A DNA stretch of 64,000 nt from Streptomyces sp. P3 (lineage in GTDB: Bacteria; Actinomycetota; Actinomycetes; Streptomycetales; Streptomycetaceae): the NCBI RefSeq assembly GCF_003032475.1, contig NZ_CP028369.1, forward strand, positions 2,542,001 to 2,606,000. The letters run 5' to 3'. The notes beneath the pieces are model-generated. The model was not told the DNA's origin. It saw nothing but the letters and a program-made list of their open reading frames with translations, and did not search any database. Made by a program: the position numbers and the translations under genes. This document shows, piece by piece, positions 53,672-62,420 of the stretch (the first letter of the stretch is position 1; the number at the start of each line of letters is the position of its first letter).

Positions 53672-54527
53672 AGACCGGCTCCATGGTGTGCCACCAGGCC
53701 GCGAGGCTGGAGTGGTCGGGGCCGCTGATCTGGACCAGCGCGGGACGGTCGTAGTACGAGCAGAGGAAGACGTACTGCCCGGTGCTGGAGAGGAAGCAGA
53801 CGACGTCCCCTGCGGAGTCGCCGGTGTTGTTCTCGCGCCAAGTGCCGTAGGCGTTGGTCTGCGCCTCGCAGTCGCCGGGCCGCAGACGGGCCGCGTAGGA
53901 CTGGAAGACGGCGTCACGGTCGGATTTGGTCCCGTACATGATGACGCTCGCCTTGCCGGTGCCCGTGACGCCGTACTGGTCGACCGTGGTCACCGTGCAG
54001 TACAGGGCGGCGTCCGCGCCCCGCCACTCGGTGTGCGCGCAGCTGTCGCGCGACCACTGGTCGCTGTTGAGTGTGTCGCGCAGGGCACGCTCGTCCGCGG
54101 TCAGCCCGTCGCTCCCGCCGGCGTCGGTGCCGCCTCCGGCTGTGCCGCCGCCGTCGGAGCTGCCGTCGGAGCTGCCGTCGGACGTGCCGCCGGAGCCGGA
54201 CGGTCCGGGGCTGCCGCCGGTCGTGGTCCCGTCGGTCGTCCCCTCCACGGCGCCGTCCGTCGTCGTCCCGTCGGCGCCGCCGTCGCCCGTCGTGGAGCCC
54301 GAGCCGGAGTCGCCGCCGGAACCGGAAGCCGAACCGGAACCGGAAGTGGAACTGGAGCTCGAGCCGCCGGTTCCGCCGCCCCCGCCCCCGTGGGACGTCT
54401 GATAGAGCCCCACGAGGGCGAGCACCGAGCTGACGACGACCCCGATGATCGCCCACCGCACGTTCTGCCGGGCCAGCCGGTGGGGGTCGGGAGGATCCGG
54501 TGGCGTGGACGGGCCGGTCGTACTCAT
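53661..54527 (-). CDS. Membrane-anchored protein with Gly/Ser linker and extracellular domain
   Basis: A 288-aa protein. The cytoplasmic N-terminus of 24 residues precedes one membrane helix (WAIIGVVVSSVLALVGLY). A linker of about 100 residues follows, almost entirely Gly, Ser, Thr and Asp. The extracellular domain of about 140 residues has cysteines in the pattern SCAHTEWRGADAALYCTVTT, DCEAQTNAYGTW and VVCFLSSTGQYVFLCSYYD, so two disulfides are likely. It is not recognised; the layout resembles sensor or serine/threonine-kinase-type extracellular modules. The Shine-Dalgarno is GGGGGAACGCC. Confidence 0.85.
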   Translation of the reverse strand: MSTTGPSTPPDPPDPHRLARQNVRWAIIGVVVSSVLALVGLYQTSHGGGGGGTGGSSSSSTSGSGSASGSGGDSGSGSTTGDGGADGTTTDGAVEGTTDGTTTGGSPGPSGSGGTSDGSSDGSSDGGGTAGGGTDAGGSDGLTADERALRDTLNSDQWSRDSCAHTEWRGADAALYCTVTTVDQYGVTGTGKASVIMYGTKSDRDAVFQSYAARLRPGDCEAQTNAYGTWRENNTGDSAGDVVCFLSSTGQYVFLCSYYDRPALVQISGPDHSSLAAWWHTMEPVFSS

Positions 54528-54639
54528 GGCGTTCCCCCGTTTCCCCCGGCGTGCGCGACCGCGCGCGGCGCGGCCGTGTCGGAATTATCCGAAGCGGAGG
54601 GCGTGCGCCGGGAGGCGAAGCGACGAAGATCGGCCGCGG

Positions 54640-55170
54640 CTACGTCAGGTGCGGTCGGTCGCGGAGCTCATACGCGTACTCCCCCTCGCCTTCGCCGACC
54701 CGGACGAAGCCGGCCCGTTCGAGCACGGCCCGCGAGGGGGCGTTGAGGTGTTCGACGACCGCGAACAGGCGTCGTACGTCGTCCCGCGCCAGCGCCCATC
54801 CGGCGAGCGCGCGCAGTGCCTCGGTCGCGTAACCCCGGCCGCGGGCGGCCTCCACCAGGTCGTAGCCGATCTCCGTGCGGCCGTCGTCGTCGGGAGCGGC
54901 GTGGAAGCCCATGCTGCCGACGGCCAGACCGTCCGAGCGCCGTACGAGGACGTACAGGCCGAACTCCGGGCGGTGCACGCCGGCCGCGTACGCCGTGGCC
55001 AGCATTCCGGCGGCGTCCCGGGTGCCCTCGAACGGGGAGCCCCCGAGCCAGTCGAAGCCCCCGCCGCCGCCGGCCCGCAGTCCCGCGGCGATCGTGGGGG
55101 AGACGCCCACGAGGGTGAGCCGGCCGGCGGGGATGCGCGGGGCCGCGGGCAGGTGTGCGGCGGCGCTCAT
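54640..55170 (-). CDS. GNAT-family N-acetyltransferase (RimJ/RimL-like)
   Basis: A 176-aa acetyltransferase of the Acetyltransf_3 type: RIPAGRLTLVGVSPTIAAGL, LVRRSDGLAVGSMGFHAAPD, GRTEIGYDLVEAARGRGYAT followed by EALRALAGWAL (the acetyl-CoA loop ARGRGYA), and VVEHLNAPSRAVLERAGFVR. Its ATG overlaps the upstream HD-domain gene by 4 nt (ATGA), so the two are translated together. The substrate, perhaps a ribosomal protein N-terminus or a small amine, is unknown. Confidence 0.92.
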   Translation of the reverse strand: MSAAAHLPAAPRIPAGRLTLVGVSPTIAAGLRAGGGGGFDWLGGSPFEGTRDAAGMLATAYAAGVHRPEFGLYVLVRRSDGLAVGSMGFHAAPDDDGRTEIGYDLVEAARGRGYATEALRALAGWALARDDVRRLFAVVEHLNAPSRAVLERAGFVRVGEGEGEYAYELRDRPHLT

Positions 55171-55811
55171 GAGGCCAGCAGCTCCAGCTCGCCCCGCAGG
55201 TTGTAGCGGGCCGTGTCCTCCCAGTGCTCGCTCCCGTACGGCGTCCTGAACAGCCGGGGCAGGGCGAGGAGTTGACGCAGGACGTCCGAACGGCCGGCCC
55301 GGAAGGCGTCGTTCGGCACGAAGGAGTACTCCTCGCGGACCGCGGCGGTGTAGGCGGCGTACGCGGAGGGCGGCGAGGCGAGGACCGCGAGGTCGGCGTC
55401 GCACAGCACCCGGCCGTCGGGGTCGTCGTCGGCCGGGTCGTGGGTGACCGTGAGCCGGACGAGCCGTGCGACCTCGGCGGTCTTCTCCGCGGGCGCGCCG
55501 GCCTCGGCGAGGGCGCGCTCGGCGAGACGGGCGGAGCGCTCCTCGTTCTCGGAGCGGTCGGGGAGGTAGACGGCGTCGTGGAACCAGGCGGCCAGCCGGA
55601 CGACGTCCGCATCGGCGGCGTGCGCCTGGAGGACGTCGACACGGTCGAGGACGTCGAGGAGGTGGGCCAGCGTGTGGTAGCGGCGCTGCGGCTCCTGCCA
55701 GCGGGCGAGGAGGGCGTCGGCGTAGGGCGCGGGGTCGGGGCCGCCGCCCGGGCCCCTGACCCCGTCCAGGGCGTGGCTGAAACGGGTGCGCAGCGCGTCG
55801 AGATCGGCCAT
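55167..55811 (-). CDS. HD-domain predicted metal-dependent hydrolase
   Basis: A 214-aa HD-superfamily protein. The metal-binding residues appear in YHTLAHLLDVLDRVDVLQAH, VRLAAWFHDAVYLPD and LVRLTVTHDP followed by LCDADLAVLA. This matches the DUF-type predicted HD phosphohydrolases of bacteria, with nucleotide or phosphate-ester substrates unknown. It is the first gene of an operon with a GNAT enzyme. GACAAT lies 6 nt after nothing Shine-Dalgarno-like, and a dre-like operator lies 35 nt upstream in the region shared with cutC. Confidence 0.9.
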   Translation of the reverse strand: MADLDALRTRFSHALDGVRGPGGGPDPAPYADALLARWQEPQRRYHTLAHLLDVLDRVDVLQAHAADADVVRLAAWFHDAVYLPDRSENEERSARLAERALAEAGAPAEKTAEVARLVRLTVTHDPADDDPDGRVLCDADLAVLASPPSAYAAYTAAVREEYSFVPNDAFRAGRSDVLRQLLALPRLFRTPYGSEHWEDTARYNLRGELELLAS

Positions 55812-55845
55812 GGCCTCATTGTCCCGCCGACCCGCGTATTCTTAA

Positions 55846-55861
55846 ATTGGACTAGACCTGT
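55846..55861. promoter_or_regulatory. dre-like site between HD gene and cutC
   Basis: ATTGGACTAGACCTGT matches the dre consensus at 12 of 16 positions. It resembles closely the reverse complement of the nagK site: 15 of 17 bases agree between AATTGGACTAGACCTGT and AAGTGGACTAGACCTCT. DasR control is inferred. Confidence 0.55.
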
Positions 55862-55974
55862 AAAGCGTCCGGGAACGGAACGAGCGCCGCGGACCGCCGG
55901 CGACGCCGACGAACGCCGCTGAAACGCCTACGACGACCGATGAAACGCCGATGAACGCCGACGAATGGGGACCC

Positions 55975-56751
55975 ATGAGCAAGCGTGCAGTTCTGGAGGT
56001 GATCGCCCTCGACGCCGAGGACGCGGTCGCCGCCCAGGCCGGAGGCGCGGACCGCCTCGAGCTGGTCACCGAGATGGCCGCCGACGGGCTCACCCCGCCG
56101 GTCGCGGTGTTCGCCGCCGTCCGGGCCGCCGTCGACCTCTCCCTGCGCGTCATGCTGCGGCTGTCCGACGGCTTCGCGGCCGGGGACGTCGACCGCCTCG
56201 TGCGGGCCGCCGCCGATCTGCGGGCGGCCGGCGCGCAGGAGTTCGTCCTCGGCTTCCTCGACGCGGAGGGCGCGGTGGACCTGGCCGCGGTGGAGCGGAT
56301 CGTCGCCGGGCTGGACGGCTGCCGCTGGACCTTCCACCGCGCCCTCGACCACGCCGCCGACCGCGACGCCCTGCGCAAGCAGCTGGACGGCCTGCCCGGA
56401 CTGGACGCCTACCTCACCGCCGGCTCCCCGGCCGGCGTCGACGCGGGCCTGCCCACCCTGCTGGCCGAAGCCGCCCGGCACGGTGAGCAGGGCTACGAGC
56501 AGCGCCTCCTGGTCGGCGGCGGACTTCGCCTCGGCCACCTCCCGCGGCTGCGGGCCGCCGGGATCGACGCGTTCCACATCGGCGGCGCGGCCCGCCCGCA
56601 CGGCTGGTCCGGTCCGGTGTCGGCACACGCCGTGCGCGAGTGGCGCCGAGCGGTGGACGCCGGGCACCACGAGACGGCATGGCACCCCGAGCCGGCGGCG
56701 GAGGCCGAGCCGGTGGCGCAGGCCGGTGGACCGGCCGGGCGCGTCGACTGA
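55975..56751 (+). CDS. cutC: CutC family protein (copper homeostasis CutC-like TIM barrel)
   Basis: A 258-aa TIM-barrel protein matching CutC: LEVIALDAEDAVAAQAGGAD followed by RLELVTEM, TFHRALDHAADRDALRKQLD, the LTAGSPAGVDAGLPTLLAEA segment and LVGGGLRLGHLPRLRAAGID with the terminal FHIGGAARPHGW. The original link to copper tolerance is debated; the family may be an enzyme of unknown substrate. ATG 55975 with GGGGACCC upstream was chosen over ATG 55951. The last 30 residues are an Ala/Glu-rich tail. Confidence 0.92.
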   Translation: MSKRAVLEVIALDAEDAVAAQAGGADRLELVTEMAADGLTPPVAVFAAVRAAVDLSLRVMLRLSDGFAAGDVDRLVRAAADLRAAGAQEFVLGFLDAEGAVDLAAVERIVAGLDGCRWTFHRALDHAADRDALRKQLDGLPGLDAYLTAGSPAGVDAGLPTLLAEAARHGEQGYEQRLLVGGGLRLGHLPRLRAAGIDAFHIGGAARPHGWSGPVSAHAVREWRRAVDAGHHETAWHPEPAAEAEPVAQAGGPAGRVD

Positions 56752-56892
56752 GCCGAGGCCCGCCGGGCCGGCAAGCGGCCCCCAGCCGGCACGGGTGGCC
56801 CGGCGGGCCCGGCGGGATGTGCCGAGGGCGGGATGCGCGCGGGGCCGGGCCGGTGTGGCCCGGGGTGGGGACGGTTCGGGCCGGGGCCTCCG

Positions 56893-58953
56893 TCAGGTGA
56901 GTTGTCGGGGGAGGGGGGCCGTGTGGGTGACGAGGAGGCCGGAGACCGCGCGGGTCAGGGTCACGTACAGGCGGCGCAGGCCCGTCCGTTCGTCCGGCTC
57001 CCCGTCGACCACGGCCTGCGGCTCGTCCAGGACGACGTAGTCGTACTCCAGACCCTTGGCAAGCGACGCCGGGACCAGGGTGAGGCGGGCTTCGGCCGTC
57101 GTCTCCTCACCCGGGGCCAGGCACGGGACGCCCGCCGCCGCCAGCGCCTCGGCCAGCGCCGGGATCCGGGCGTCGGCCGCGATCAGGCCCGTCGAGCCCT
57201 CGTTGCGCAGCAGCTCCTCGCAGGCCGCGACGACGTCCGCGGTGTCCGCGACCTCCCGGACGTCGAAGAATCCCGGGTTCTCACGGACCGACGCGACGGG
57301 GGCGAGGCCCGGCGCGATGTGAGGCAGCAGCCGGGAGGCGTAGACGATCACGTCCGTCGGGACGCGGAAACCGGCCGTCAGCTCCTCGACCACCGCGTCC
57401 GCCTTGCCGAGATGCCCGAGGGCCTCCTCCCAGCTGCGGGTCGCCCACGGGGTGGTGCCCTGCGCCAGATCGCCCAGCACCGTCGCCGAACCCGTCGTGC
57501 AACGGCGGCCGACCGCCCGGTACTGCATGGGCGAAAGGTCCTGAGCCTCGTCGAGGACCACATGGCCGAGCGAGTGCGTGCGCTCCACCAGGTCCCTCGC
57601 CTCGTCGATCAGCACCGCGTCCGCCGCCGACCACCTGGCCGCCTTCACGGACCGCGCGGGCTTCACCGCCAGGATCGTCTTCTGCTCCAGCTCGCTCAGC
57701 ACGCCCTCCGCGTGCTCGGCGAGGAACTCCGGGTCCGTCAGCAGCCGCAGCACCAGCTTCGCCGGGTCGACGGCCGGCCAGACCTCCTTCACGGCCGCCT
57801 TCACCGCGCTGTTGCGGGCCACGGCGTCCTGCACCCGGTCGTCCGGGGCCTCGCCCGAACGCTCCATCTGCACCAGCACCGCGTGCGCGATGCGCTGCGG
57901 CAGGGCCTCGCGGGCTGCCCCGTACCGGATGTCCCGGCCGAGCAACTCCCGCACCATCTCCTCGAGTTCGTACGCCGGAACCCGCCAGCGCCGCGACCCG
58001 CGCACCACGACGACCGGTTCGGCCGGCATCCGCACCTGCGCGTAGACGGCCCGCCGCAGCACCCGCGCCATCCGTGCGTCGCCCTTGACCAGCGCCGCCG
58101 CCGCGTCGTCCGCGCCCCGCACCTCCACATGGGCCACCAGGTCGTCCACCGTGCCCTGGCGGACCGTCAGCTCGCCCAGCGCCGGCAGCACCTGCTCGAT
58201 GTAGTGGAGGAAGGACCGGTTCGGCCCGATGACCAGTGTGCCGGTGCGCGCGAGCCGCTCCCGGTGGGCGTACAGCAGATACGCCACCCGGTGCAGACCG
58301 ACCGCCGTCTTCCCGGTCCCCGGACCGCCCTGCACGCACACCGTGCCGCCCAGCCCGCTGCGCACGATCTCGTCCTGCTCGGGCTGGATGGTGGCGACGA
58401 TGTCCCGCATCGGGCCCACACGCGGCCGCTCGATCTCCTGCTGGAGCAGCTTGCTGGTGGCGGCGGCCTCGGTGGGGTCGGAGAGGTGCTCGTCCTCGTA
58501 CGCCGTGATCTGCCCACGCGTGTAGCCGAAGCGGCGGCGCAGCCCGACGTCCATCGGGTCCTTCTTCGACGCCCGGTAGAACGGCTGCGAGACCGGCGCA
58601 CGCCAGTCGATGACCATGGGGTCGCCATCGCCGTCGTGCACATGACGACGTCCGATGTAGAACTTCTCCCCCTCCGCGCCCTCCGCCCGGTCCGCGCCGG
58701 GAGCGTGCAGGTAGTCGAGCCGGCCGAAGAACAGCGGGGTGTCGCTCAGATCGGCCAGCGCCTTGATCCGTTCCCCGATCTGCCGCTCCAGGATCCGGGC
58801 GTTGACCCAGTTCGCGGTGACGTCGCTGATGTCGAGGGACTCGACGTCCTCCCGCATCGCGCGCAGGGCGGCCCGGGAGGAGGCGAGATGGCCGCGTTCG
58901 CGGGCCAGGGGATCGTCGTCGACGGACGTGCGGGACGAGGACGGCGTGGACAA
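56893..58953 (-). CDS. helR: HelD/HelR-type RNA polymerase-associated SF1 helicase
   Basis: A 686-aa UvrD/Rep-like ATPase with the architecture of HelD/HelR, proteins that remove stalled or rifampicin-bound RNA polymerase. The N-terminal arm (residues 1-110) is helical and charged. FYIGRRHVHDGDGDPMVIDW and RAPVSQPFYRASKKDP are typical of the 1A region. Walker A is VCVQGGPGTGKTAVGLHRVA, motif II is VVLDEAQDLSPMQYR, and the C-terminal ATPase motifs are VPASLAKGLEYDYVVLDEPQ and RRLYVTLTRAVSGLLV. The TTG start is supported by GGAGG seven bases upstream. HelR versus HelD cannot be settled here. Confidence 0.9.
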   Translation of the reverse strand: MSTPSSSRTSVDDDPLARERGHLASSRAALRAMREDVESLDISDVTANWVNARILERQIGERIKALADLSDTPLFFGRLDYLHAPGADRAEGAEGEKFYIGRRHVHDGDGDPMVIDWRAPVSQPFYRASKKDPMDVGLRRRFGYTRGQITAYEDEHLSDPTEAAATSKLLQQEIERPRVGPMRDIVATIQPEQDEIVRSGLGGTVCVQGGPGTGKTAVGLHRVAYLLYAHRERLARTGTLVIGPNRSFLHYIEQVLPALGELTVRQGTVDDLVAHVEVRGADDAAAALVKGDARMARVLRRAVYAQVRMPAEPVVVVRGSRRWRVPAYELEEMVRELLGRDIRYGAAREALPQRIAHAVLVQMERSGEAPDDRVQDAVARNSAVKAAVKEVWPAVDPAKLVLRLLTDPEFLAEHAEGVLSELEQKTILAVKPARSVKAARWSAADAVLIDEARDLVERTHSLGHVVLDEAQDLSPMQYRAVGRRCTTGSATVLGDLAQGTTPWATRSWEEALGHLGKADAVVEELTAGFRVPTDVIVYASRLLPHIAPGLAPVASVRENPGFFDVREVADTADVVAACEELLRNEGSTGLIAADARIPALAEALAAAGVPCLAPGEETTAEARLTLVPASLAKGLEYDYVVLDEPQAVVDGEPDERTGLRRLYVTLTRAVSGLLVTHTAPLPRQLT

Positions 58954-58995
58954 GGAGGTGCCTCCGGGCCGGCTGGGGGTGGGCTACGGCGATTG

Positions 58996-59018
58996 CCGTC
59001 CGGTTTCCGTCCGGACGG
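58996..59018. promoter_or_regulatory. Palindrome and direct repeat upstream of helicase gene
   Basis: CCGTCCGG (58996-59003) repeats 11 bp later inside the perfect 12-bp palindrome CCGTCCGGACGG (59007-59018), 43 nt before the helicase start. It is a possible operator; whether it relates to the rifamycin-associated element known for HelR genes is untested. Confidence 0.45.
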
Positions 59019-59219
59019 CGGCGCTCCGAGGGGAGGCGGGCAAGAGCGGAGATTCTAGGTGAGCGATTCGAGGCGCGCCAACGCATTTACCCGGCACCCC
59101 CGAGGGACGCGCCTGCTACCCGTAGGGGACACCCCCGCCCACAGGTGTACCCAGGGAGTACGCCGAATGGGGACCTGGGACCGATGCCCCCTTTATGCCC
59201 CCGCGCGCACCATGGAGAC

Positions 59220-59405
59220 ATGAGTACAGCGACCATCACCCCGGCCCCCGGTCGCCCGTCCGGCGCGACCCCGCTGTCCGACCACCACGACCACCACCAC
59301 CGCCTCGGCGACGCCCTGCGCGCGGTGAAGGTCTTCGTCGGCGCCGCCTTCGACGTGATCGTCCTCGGCGAGTACCGCGAGGAGGCGGGCGTCCGCCGCA
59401 GGTGA
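59220..59405 (+). CDS. Small His-rich conserved protein
   Basis: A 61-aa protein, MSTATITPAPGRPSGATPLS then DHHDHHHRLGDALRAVKVFV and GAAFDVIVLGEYREEAGVRR. The HHDHHH cluster could bind metal. The C-terminal half is amphipathic helix and strand, and its conserved-looking FDVIVLGEY motif suggests a real gene. GGAG precedes the ATG closely. Not recognised as a named family. Confidence 0.75.
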   Translation: MSTATITPAPGRPSGATPLSDHHDHHHRLGDALRAVKVFVGAAFDVIVLGEYREEAGVRRR

Positions 59406-59501
59406 GACGCCGCCTCCCCGGCCCGGCTGAGTACCCGCGGGCACACCGCGTGAGTATCCGAGCCGATGCCCGGCGCCCCCGCCGAGGGGTTCACTCGGGA
59501 C

Positions 59502-59861
59502 ATGCCGACAACGCATCGCCCGCTCCGCGACCAGCGTGACCCGCGCGCCCGGGTGGCGCCCTTAGTCGCCACGGTCCTGCTCGTCCCGCTGCTCCCGTTC
59601 GCCTTCGTCCTGGGCGCCATGTCCTTCATGGCCACCGACTCCTGCGGACCCGACTCCTGCTCGTCGGCGCTGATGACGTCACTGACCCTGATCTACGGGC
59701 TCCTCGCGTGGGGCGGGTTCTTCACGTCCCTCGCGTACGTCGCCCTGTGGGCCCTGCCCCGGACCCGCCGTTGGGCGGCCTGGCGGGCCTGGCTGGCGGC
59801 CGCGGCCGTGACGCCGCCGGCCGCCGTGCTGTTCCTGGTGCTCACACTGCCCCGGCCGTAG
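59502..59861 (+). CDS. Small integral membrane protein
   Basis: A 119-aa protein with three hydrophobic segments: APLVATVLLVPLLPFAFVLG, LMTSLTLIYGLLAWGGFFTS (continuing LAYVALWAL) and WLAAAAVTPPAAVLFLVLTL. Two cysteines in DSCGPDSCSSA lie between helices 1 and 2, probably outside and disulfide-linked. The start could be ATG 59502 or an upstream in-frame ATG at 59466; CGGGAC supports the former. No family was recognised. Confidence 0.8.
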   Translation: MPTTHRPLRDQRDPRARVAPLVATVLLVPLLPFAFVLGAMSFMATDSCGPDSCSSALMTSLTLIYGLLAWGGFFTSLAYVALWALPRTRRWAAWRAWLAAAAVTPPAAVLFLVLTLPRP

Positions 59862-59885
59862 CCGTCGCGGGCGGCGTCCGGACCC

Positions 59886-61532
59886 TCAGGCCTCCTCCGC
59901 GAGCAGCTCGTCGGCGTCCATGATCCGGTAGGCGTACCCCTGCTCCGCCAGGAACCGCTGGCGGTGCGCCGCGAAGTCCTGGTCGATGGTGTCCCGCGCC
60001 ACCACCGAGTAGAAGTGGGCCTGATGCCCGTCCGCCTTGGGGCGCAACACCCGGCCCAGACGCTGCGCCTCCTCCTGCCGTGACCCGAAGGTGCCCGACA
60101 CCTGGATGGCCACCGTCGCCTCCGGCAGGTCGATCGAGAAGTTCGCGACCTTCGACACCACCAGCACGCTGATCTCGCCCTCCCGGAAGGCGTCGAAGAG
60201 CTTCTCGCGCTGCGCGTTCGACGTCTCGCCCTTGATGACCGGCGCGTTCAGATGCTCGCCGAGTTCGTCGAGCTGGTCGATGTACTGCCCGATGACGAGG
60301 ATCTGCTGCCCGGCGAACCGCCGCACCAGCGCCTCCGTCACCTTCCGCTTCGTCGCCGTCGTCGCGCAGAAGCGGTACTTCTCCTCCGCCTCGGCGGTCG
60401 CGTACGCGAGGCGCTCCGAGTCGGTGAGGTTGACCCGGACCTCCACGCAGTCGGCGGGCGCGATGTAGCCCTGCGCCTCGATCTCCTTCCACGGCGCGTC
60501 GAACCGCTTCGGCCCGATGAGCGAGAACACGTCCGACTCACGGCCGTCCTCGCGGACCAGCGTCGCCGTCAGACCGAGCCGCCGCCGCGCCTGCAGGTCG
60601 GCGGTGAACTTGAAGACCGGCGCCGGCAGCAGATGCACCTCGTCGTAGAGGATCAGGCCCCAGTCCCTGGAGTCGAACAGCTCCAGGTGCGGGTAGACGC
60701 CCTTGCGCCGGGTCGTCAGCACCTGGTAGGTCGCGATGGTGACGGGCCGGATCTCCTTTCGCGTCCCGCTGTACTCGCCGATCTCCTCCTCGGTCAGCGA
60801 CGTCCGCTTCACCAGCTCGTGCTTCCACTGCCGGGCGGAGACGGTGTTGGTGACGAGGATCAGCGTCGTCGACTTCGCCTGGGCCATCGCCCCCGCGCCG
60901 ACCAGCGTCTTGCCCGCACCGCAGGGCAGCACCACGACCCCGCTGCCGCCGTGCCAGAAGTTCTCCACGGCCTGCTTCTGGTACGGGCGCAGCGCCCACC
61001 CGTCCTCGGCGAGCTCGATGGGATGCGCCTCGCCGTCGACGTACCCGGCGAGGTCCTCGGCCGGCCAGCCCAGCTTCAGCAGCGTCTGCTTGATCTGCCC
61101 CCGCTCGGAGGGGTGCACGACGACGGTGTCCGGATCGAGCCGGGCCCCCACCAGCGGCGCGACCCGCTTCGAGCGCAGGATCTCCTCCAGCACCGGCCGG
61201 TCGGTGGTGGTCAGCACCAGCCCGTGCGCCGGATGCTTGCTCAGCGTCAGCCGCCCGTAGCGGTCCATCGTCTCGGCGACGTCCACGAGCAGCGCGTGCG
61301 GCACGGGATAGCGGCTGTACTGCACGAGCGCGTCCACGACCTGCTCGGCGTCGTGCCCGGCCGCCCGCGCGTTCCACAGGCCCAGCGGCGTCACCCGGTA
61401 GGTGTGGATGTGCTCCGGCGCCCGCTCCAGCTCGGCGAACGGCGCGATGGCCCGACGGCAGTCGTCCGCCTGCTCGTGGTCGACCTCCAGAAGCAGGGTT
61501 TTGTCCGACTGGACGATCAGCGGTCCGTTCAC
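59886..61532 (-). CDS. XPB/Ssl2-like DNA repair helicase
   Basis: SF2 helicase of 548 aa resembling bacterial XPB, a 3'-5' translocase. The N-terminal damage-recognition-like domain (GPLIVQSDKTLLLEVDHEQA, residues 1-170) is followed by motif Q (GWALRPYQKQAVENFW), motif I (VVVLPCGAGKTLVGAGAMAQ), motif II LILYDEVHLLP, motif III LGLTATLVREDGRESD and RecA2 motifs LVVSKVANFSIDLPEA and EEAQRLGRVLRPKADG. GTG 61532 has AAGGG at good spacing; ATG 61541 overlaps that site. It is located beside the Helicase_C_3 protein at 62421, the common actinobacterial pairing. Confidence 0.94.
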   Translation of the reverse strand: MNGPLIVQSDKTLLLEVDHEQADDCRRAIAPFAELERAPEHIHTYRVTPLGLWNARAAGHDAEQVVDALVQYSRYPVPHALLVDVAETMDRYGRLTLSKHPAHGLVLTTTDRPVLEEILRSKRVAPLVGARLDPDTVVVHPSERGQIKQTLLKLGWPAEDLAGYVDGEAHPIELAEDGWALRPYQKQAVENFWHGGSGVVVLPCGAGKTLVGAGAMAQAKSTTLILVTNTVSARQWKHELVKRTSLTEEEIGEYSGTRKEIRPVTIATYQVLTTRRKGVYPHLELFDSRDWGLILYDEVHLLPAPVFKFTADLQARRRLGLTATLVREDGRESDVFSLIGPKRFDAPWKEIEAQGYIAPADCVEVRVNLTDSERLAYATAEAEEKYRFCATTATKRKVTEALVRRFAGQQILVIGQYIDQLDELGEHLNAPVIKGETSNAQREKLFDAFREGEISVLVVSKVANFSIDLPEATVAIQVSGTFGSRQEEAQRLGRVLRPKADGHQAHFYSVVARDTIDQDFAAHRQRFLAEQGYAYRIMDADELLAEEA

Positions 61533-61715
61533 GTACGCCATCCCTTCCGCACCGGCCAAACCTCCAGTGTGCCGTACGGCGTGCCGCGACGGTGGTCCGC
61601 GCCCTCGGCGCGGACGCATGGCCGGCCTCGGGGAACCGGGCAACCCTGCGCACCCTCCGCGGGTCTGACCGGTCGAGCAGCGCGATGGACGCGACGCGGT
61701 GAGGAGAATCACGGT

Positions 61716-62270
61716 ATGTCGGTCCTGTCGTTCCGCAGGGGAGCGGTCGGCGTCGGAGCCGCGGCGGTGCTGGCCGCCACCGGCACCTGGGTGATGTGGC
61801 CGGCGGGCGTCGACGCGGGGCTGTGGGCGGAGGTGCGGCCGGTGATCGAGGCGCGGGTCGCGGCGGACTCGCGGGGGGACGGCTACGGGGAGACCGTGCC
61901 CGCGTGGAAGGCGCGCTGGTTCTGCCGTGCTGAGGCCCTCGAACTGGAGGAGCACGCGGGCGAGATACGGGCCGGCGTCAACACGCTGTGCGTCGAGTAC
62001 GGGGTACACGGCCAGAACCTCGTGGAGTGCAGCGCCGGACAGTACCCGCAGGTCGTACGGCTGCAGCGGGACGCCGCGGCCGACGGCGGCTACCGGGTCG
62101 TCTCCCGGGAGGAGCCGCCGGACGGCGAGGGGTACGGCCGGTGGACGAAGGCCCACTTCGGCGTCCTCGTCCGGTCCTCCCTCCACCAGCCGATGCCGTC
62201 CGCCGCCCTGGAGTCCGCGGCCCGCGCCCACTTCGGCCTGCCCCCGGACGCCTCCGTCGGAGACTGCTGA
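61716..62270 (+). CDS. Secreted or membrane-anchored hypothetical protein
   Basis: A 184-aa protein. One N-terminal hydrophobic segment (AVGVGAAAVLAATGTWVMWP, residues about 10-29) may be an uncleaved anchor or signal. The external part has four cysteines (WFCRAEALELEEHAG, VNTLCVEYG, LVECSAGQYPQVV, and a C-terminal Cys), so disulfides are likely. GAGGAG is the Shine-Dalgarno. It is divergent from the XPB gene. Streptomyces proteins of this layout are common but not characterised. Confidence 0.82.
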   Translation: MSVLSFRRGAVGVGAAAVLAATGTWVMWPAGVDAGLWAEVRPVIEARVAADSRGDGYGETVPAWKARWFCRAEALELEEHAGEIRAGVNTLCVEYGVHGQNLVECSAGQYPQVVRLQRDAAADGGYRVVSREEPPDGEGYGRWTKAHFGVLVRSSLHQPMPSAALESAARAHFGLPPDASVGDC

Positions 62271-62420
62271 GCCGCGACGGCCCTCGGAAGCGCAGAGCCG
62301 TGACGGCCCTCGGGAACCGCCGAGCCGTGACGGCCGCCGAGGACGCGGTCGTCCGCCAAGAGGTCCGGTAGTCCGCCAAGAGCCCGGTAGTCCGCCGGGA
62401 CGCGGTCGTACGCCGGAAGC
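62271..62420. repeat. Degenerate tandem repeats between convergent genes
   Basis: Three copies of a 26-27-bp unit starting gagccgYgacggcc occupy 62270 to about 62345. They are followed by four to five copies of an about 19-bp unit built on cggtMgtccgcc (about 62347-62420). No gene or clear terminator is visible. Confidence 0.7.

Noticed and set aside
62271..62420. Possible CRISPR array
   Set aside because: Units of 19-27 bp are degenerate and directly adjacent with no unique spacers; no cas genes nearby.
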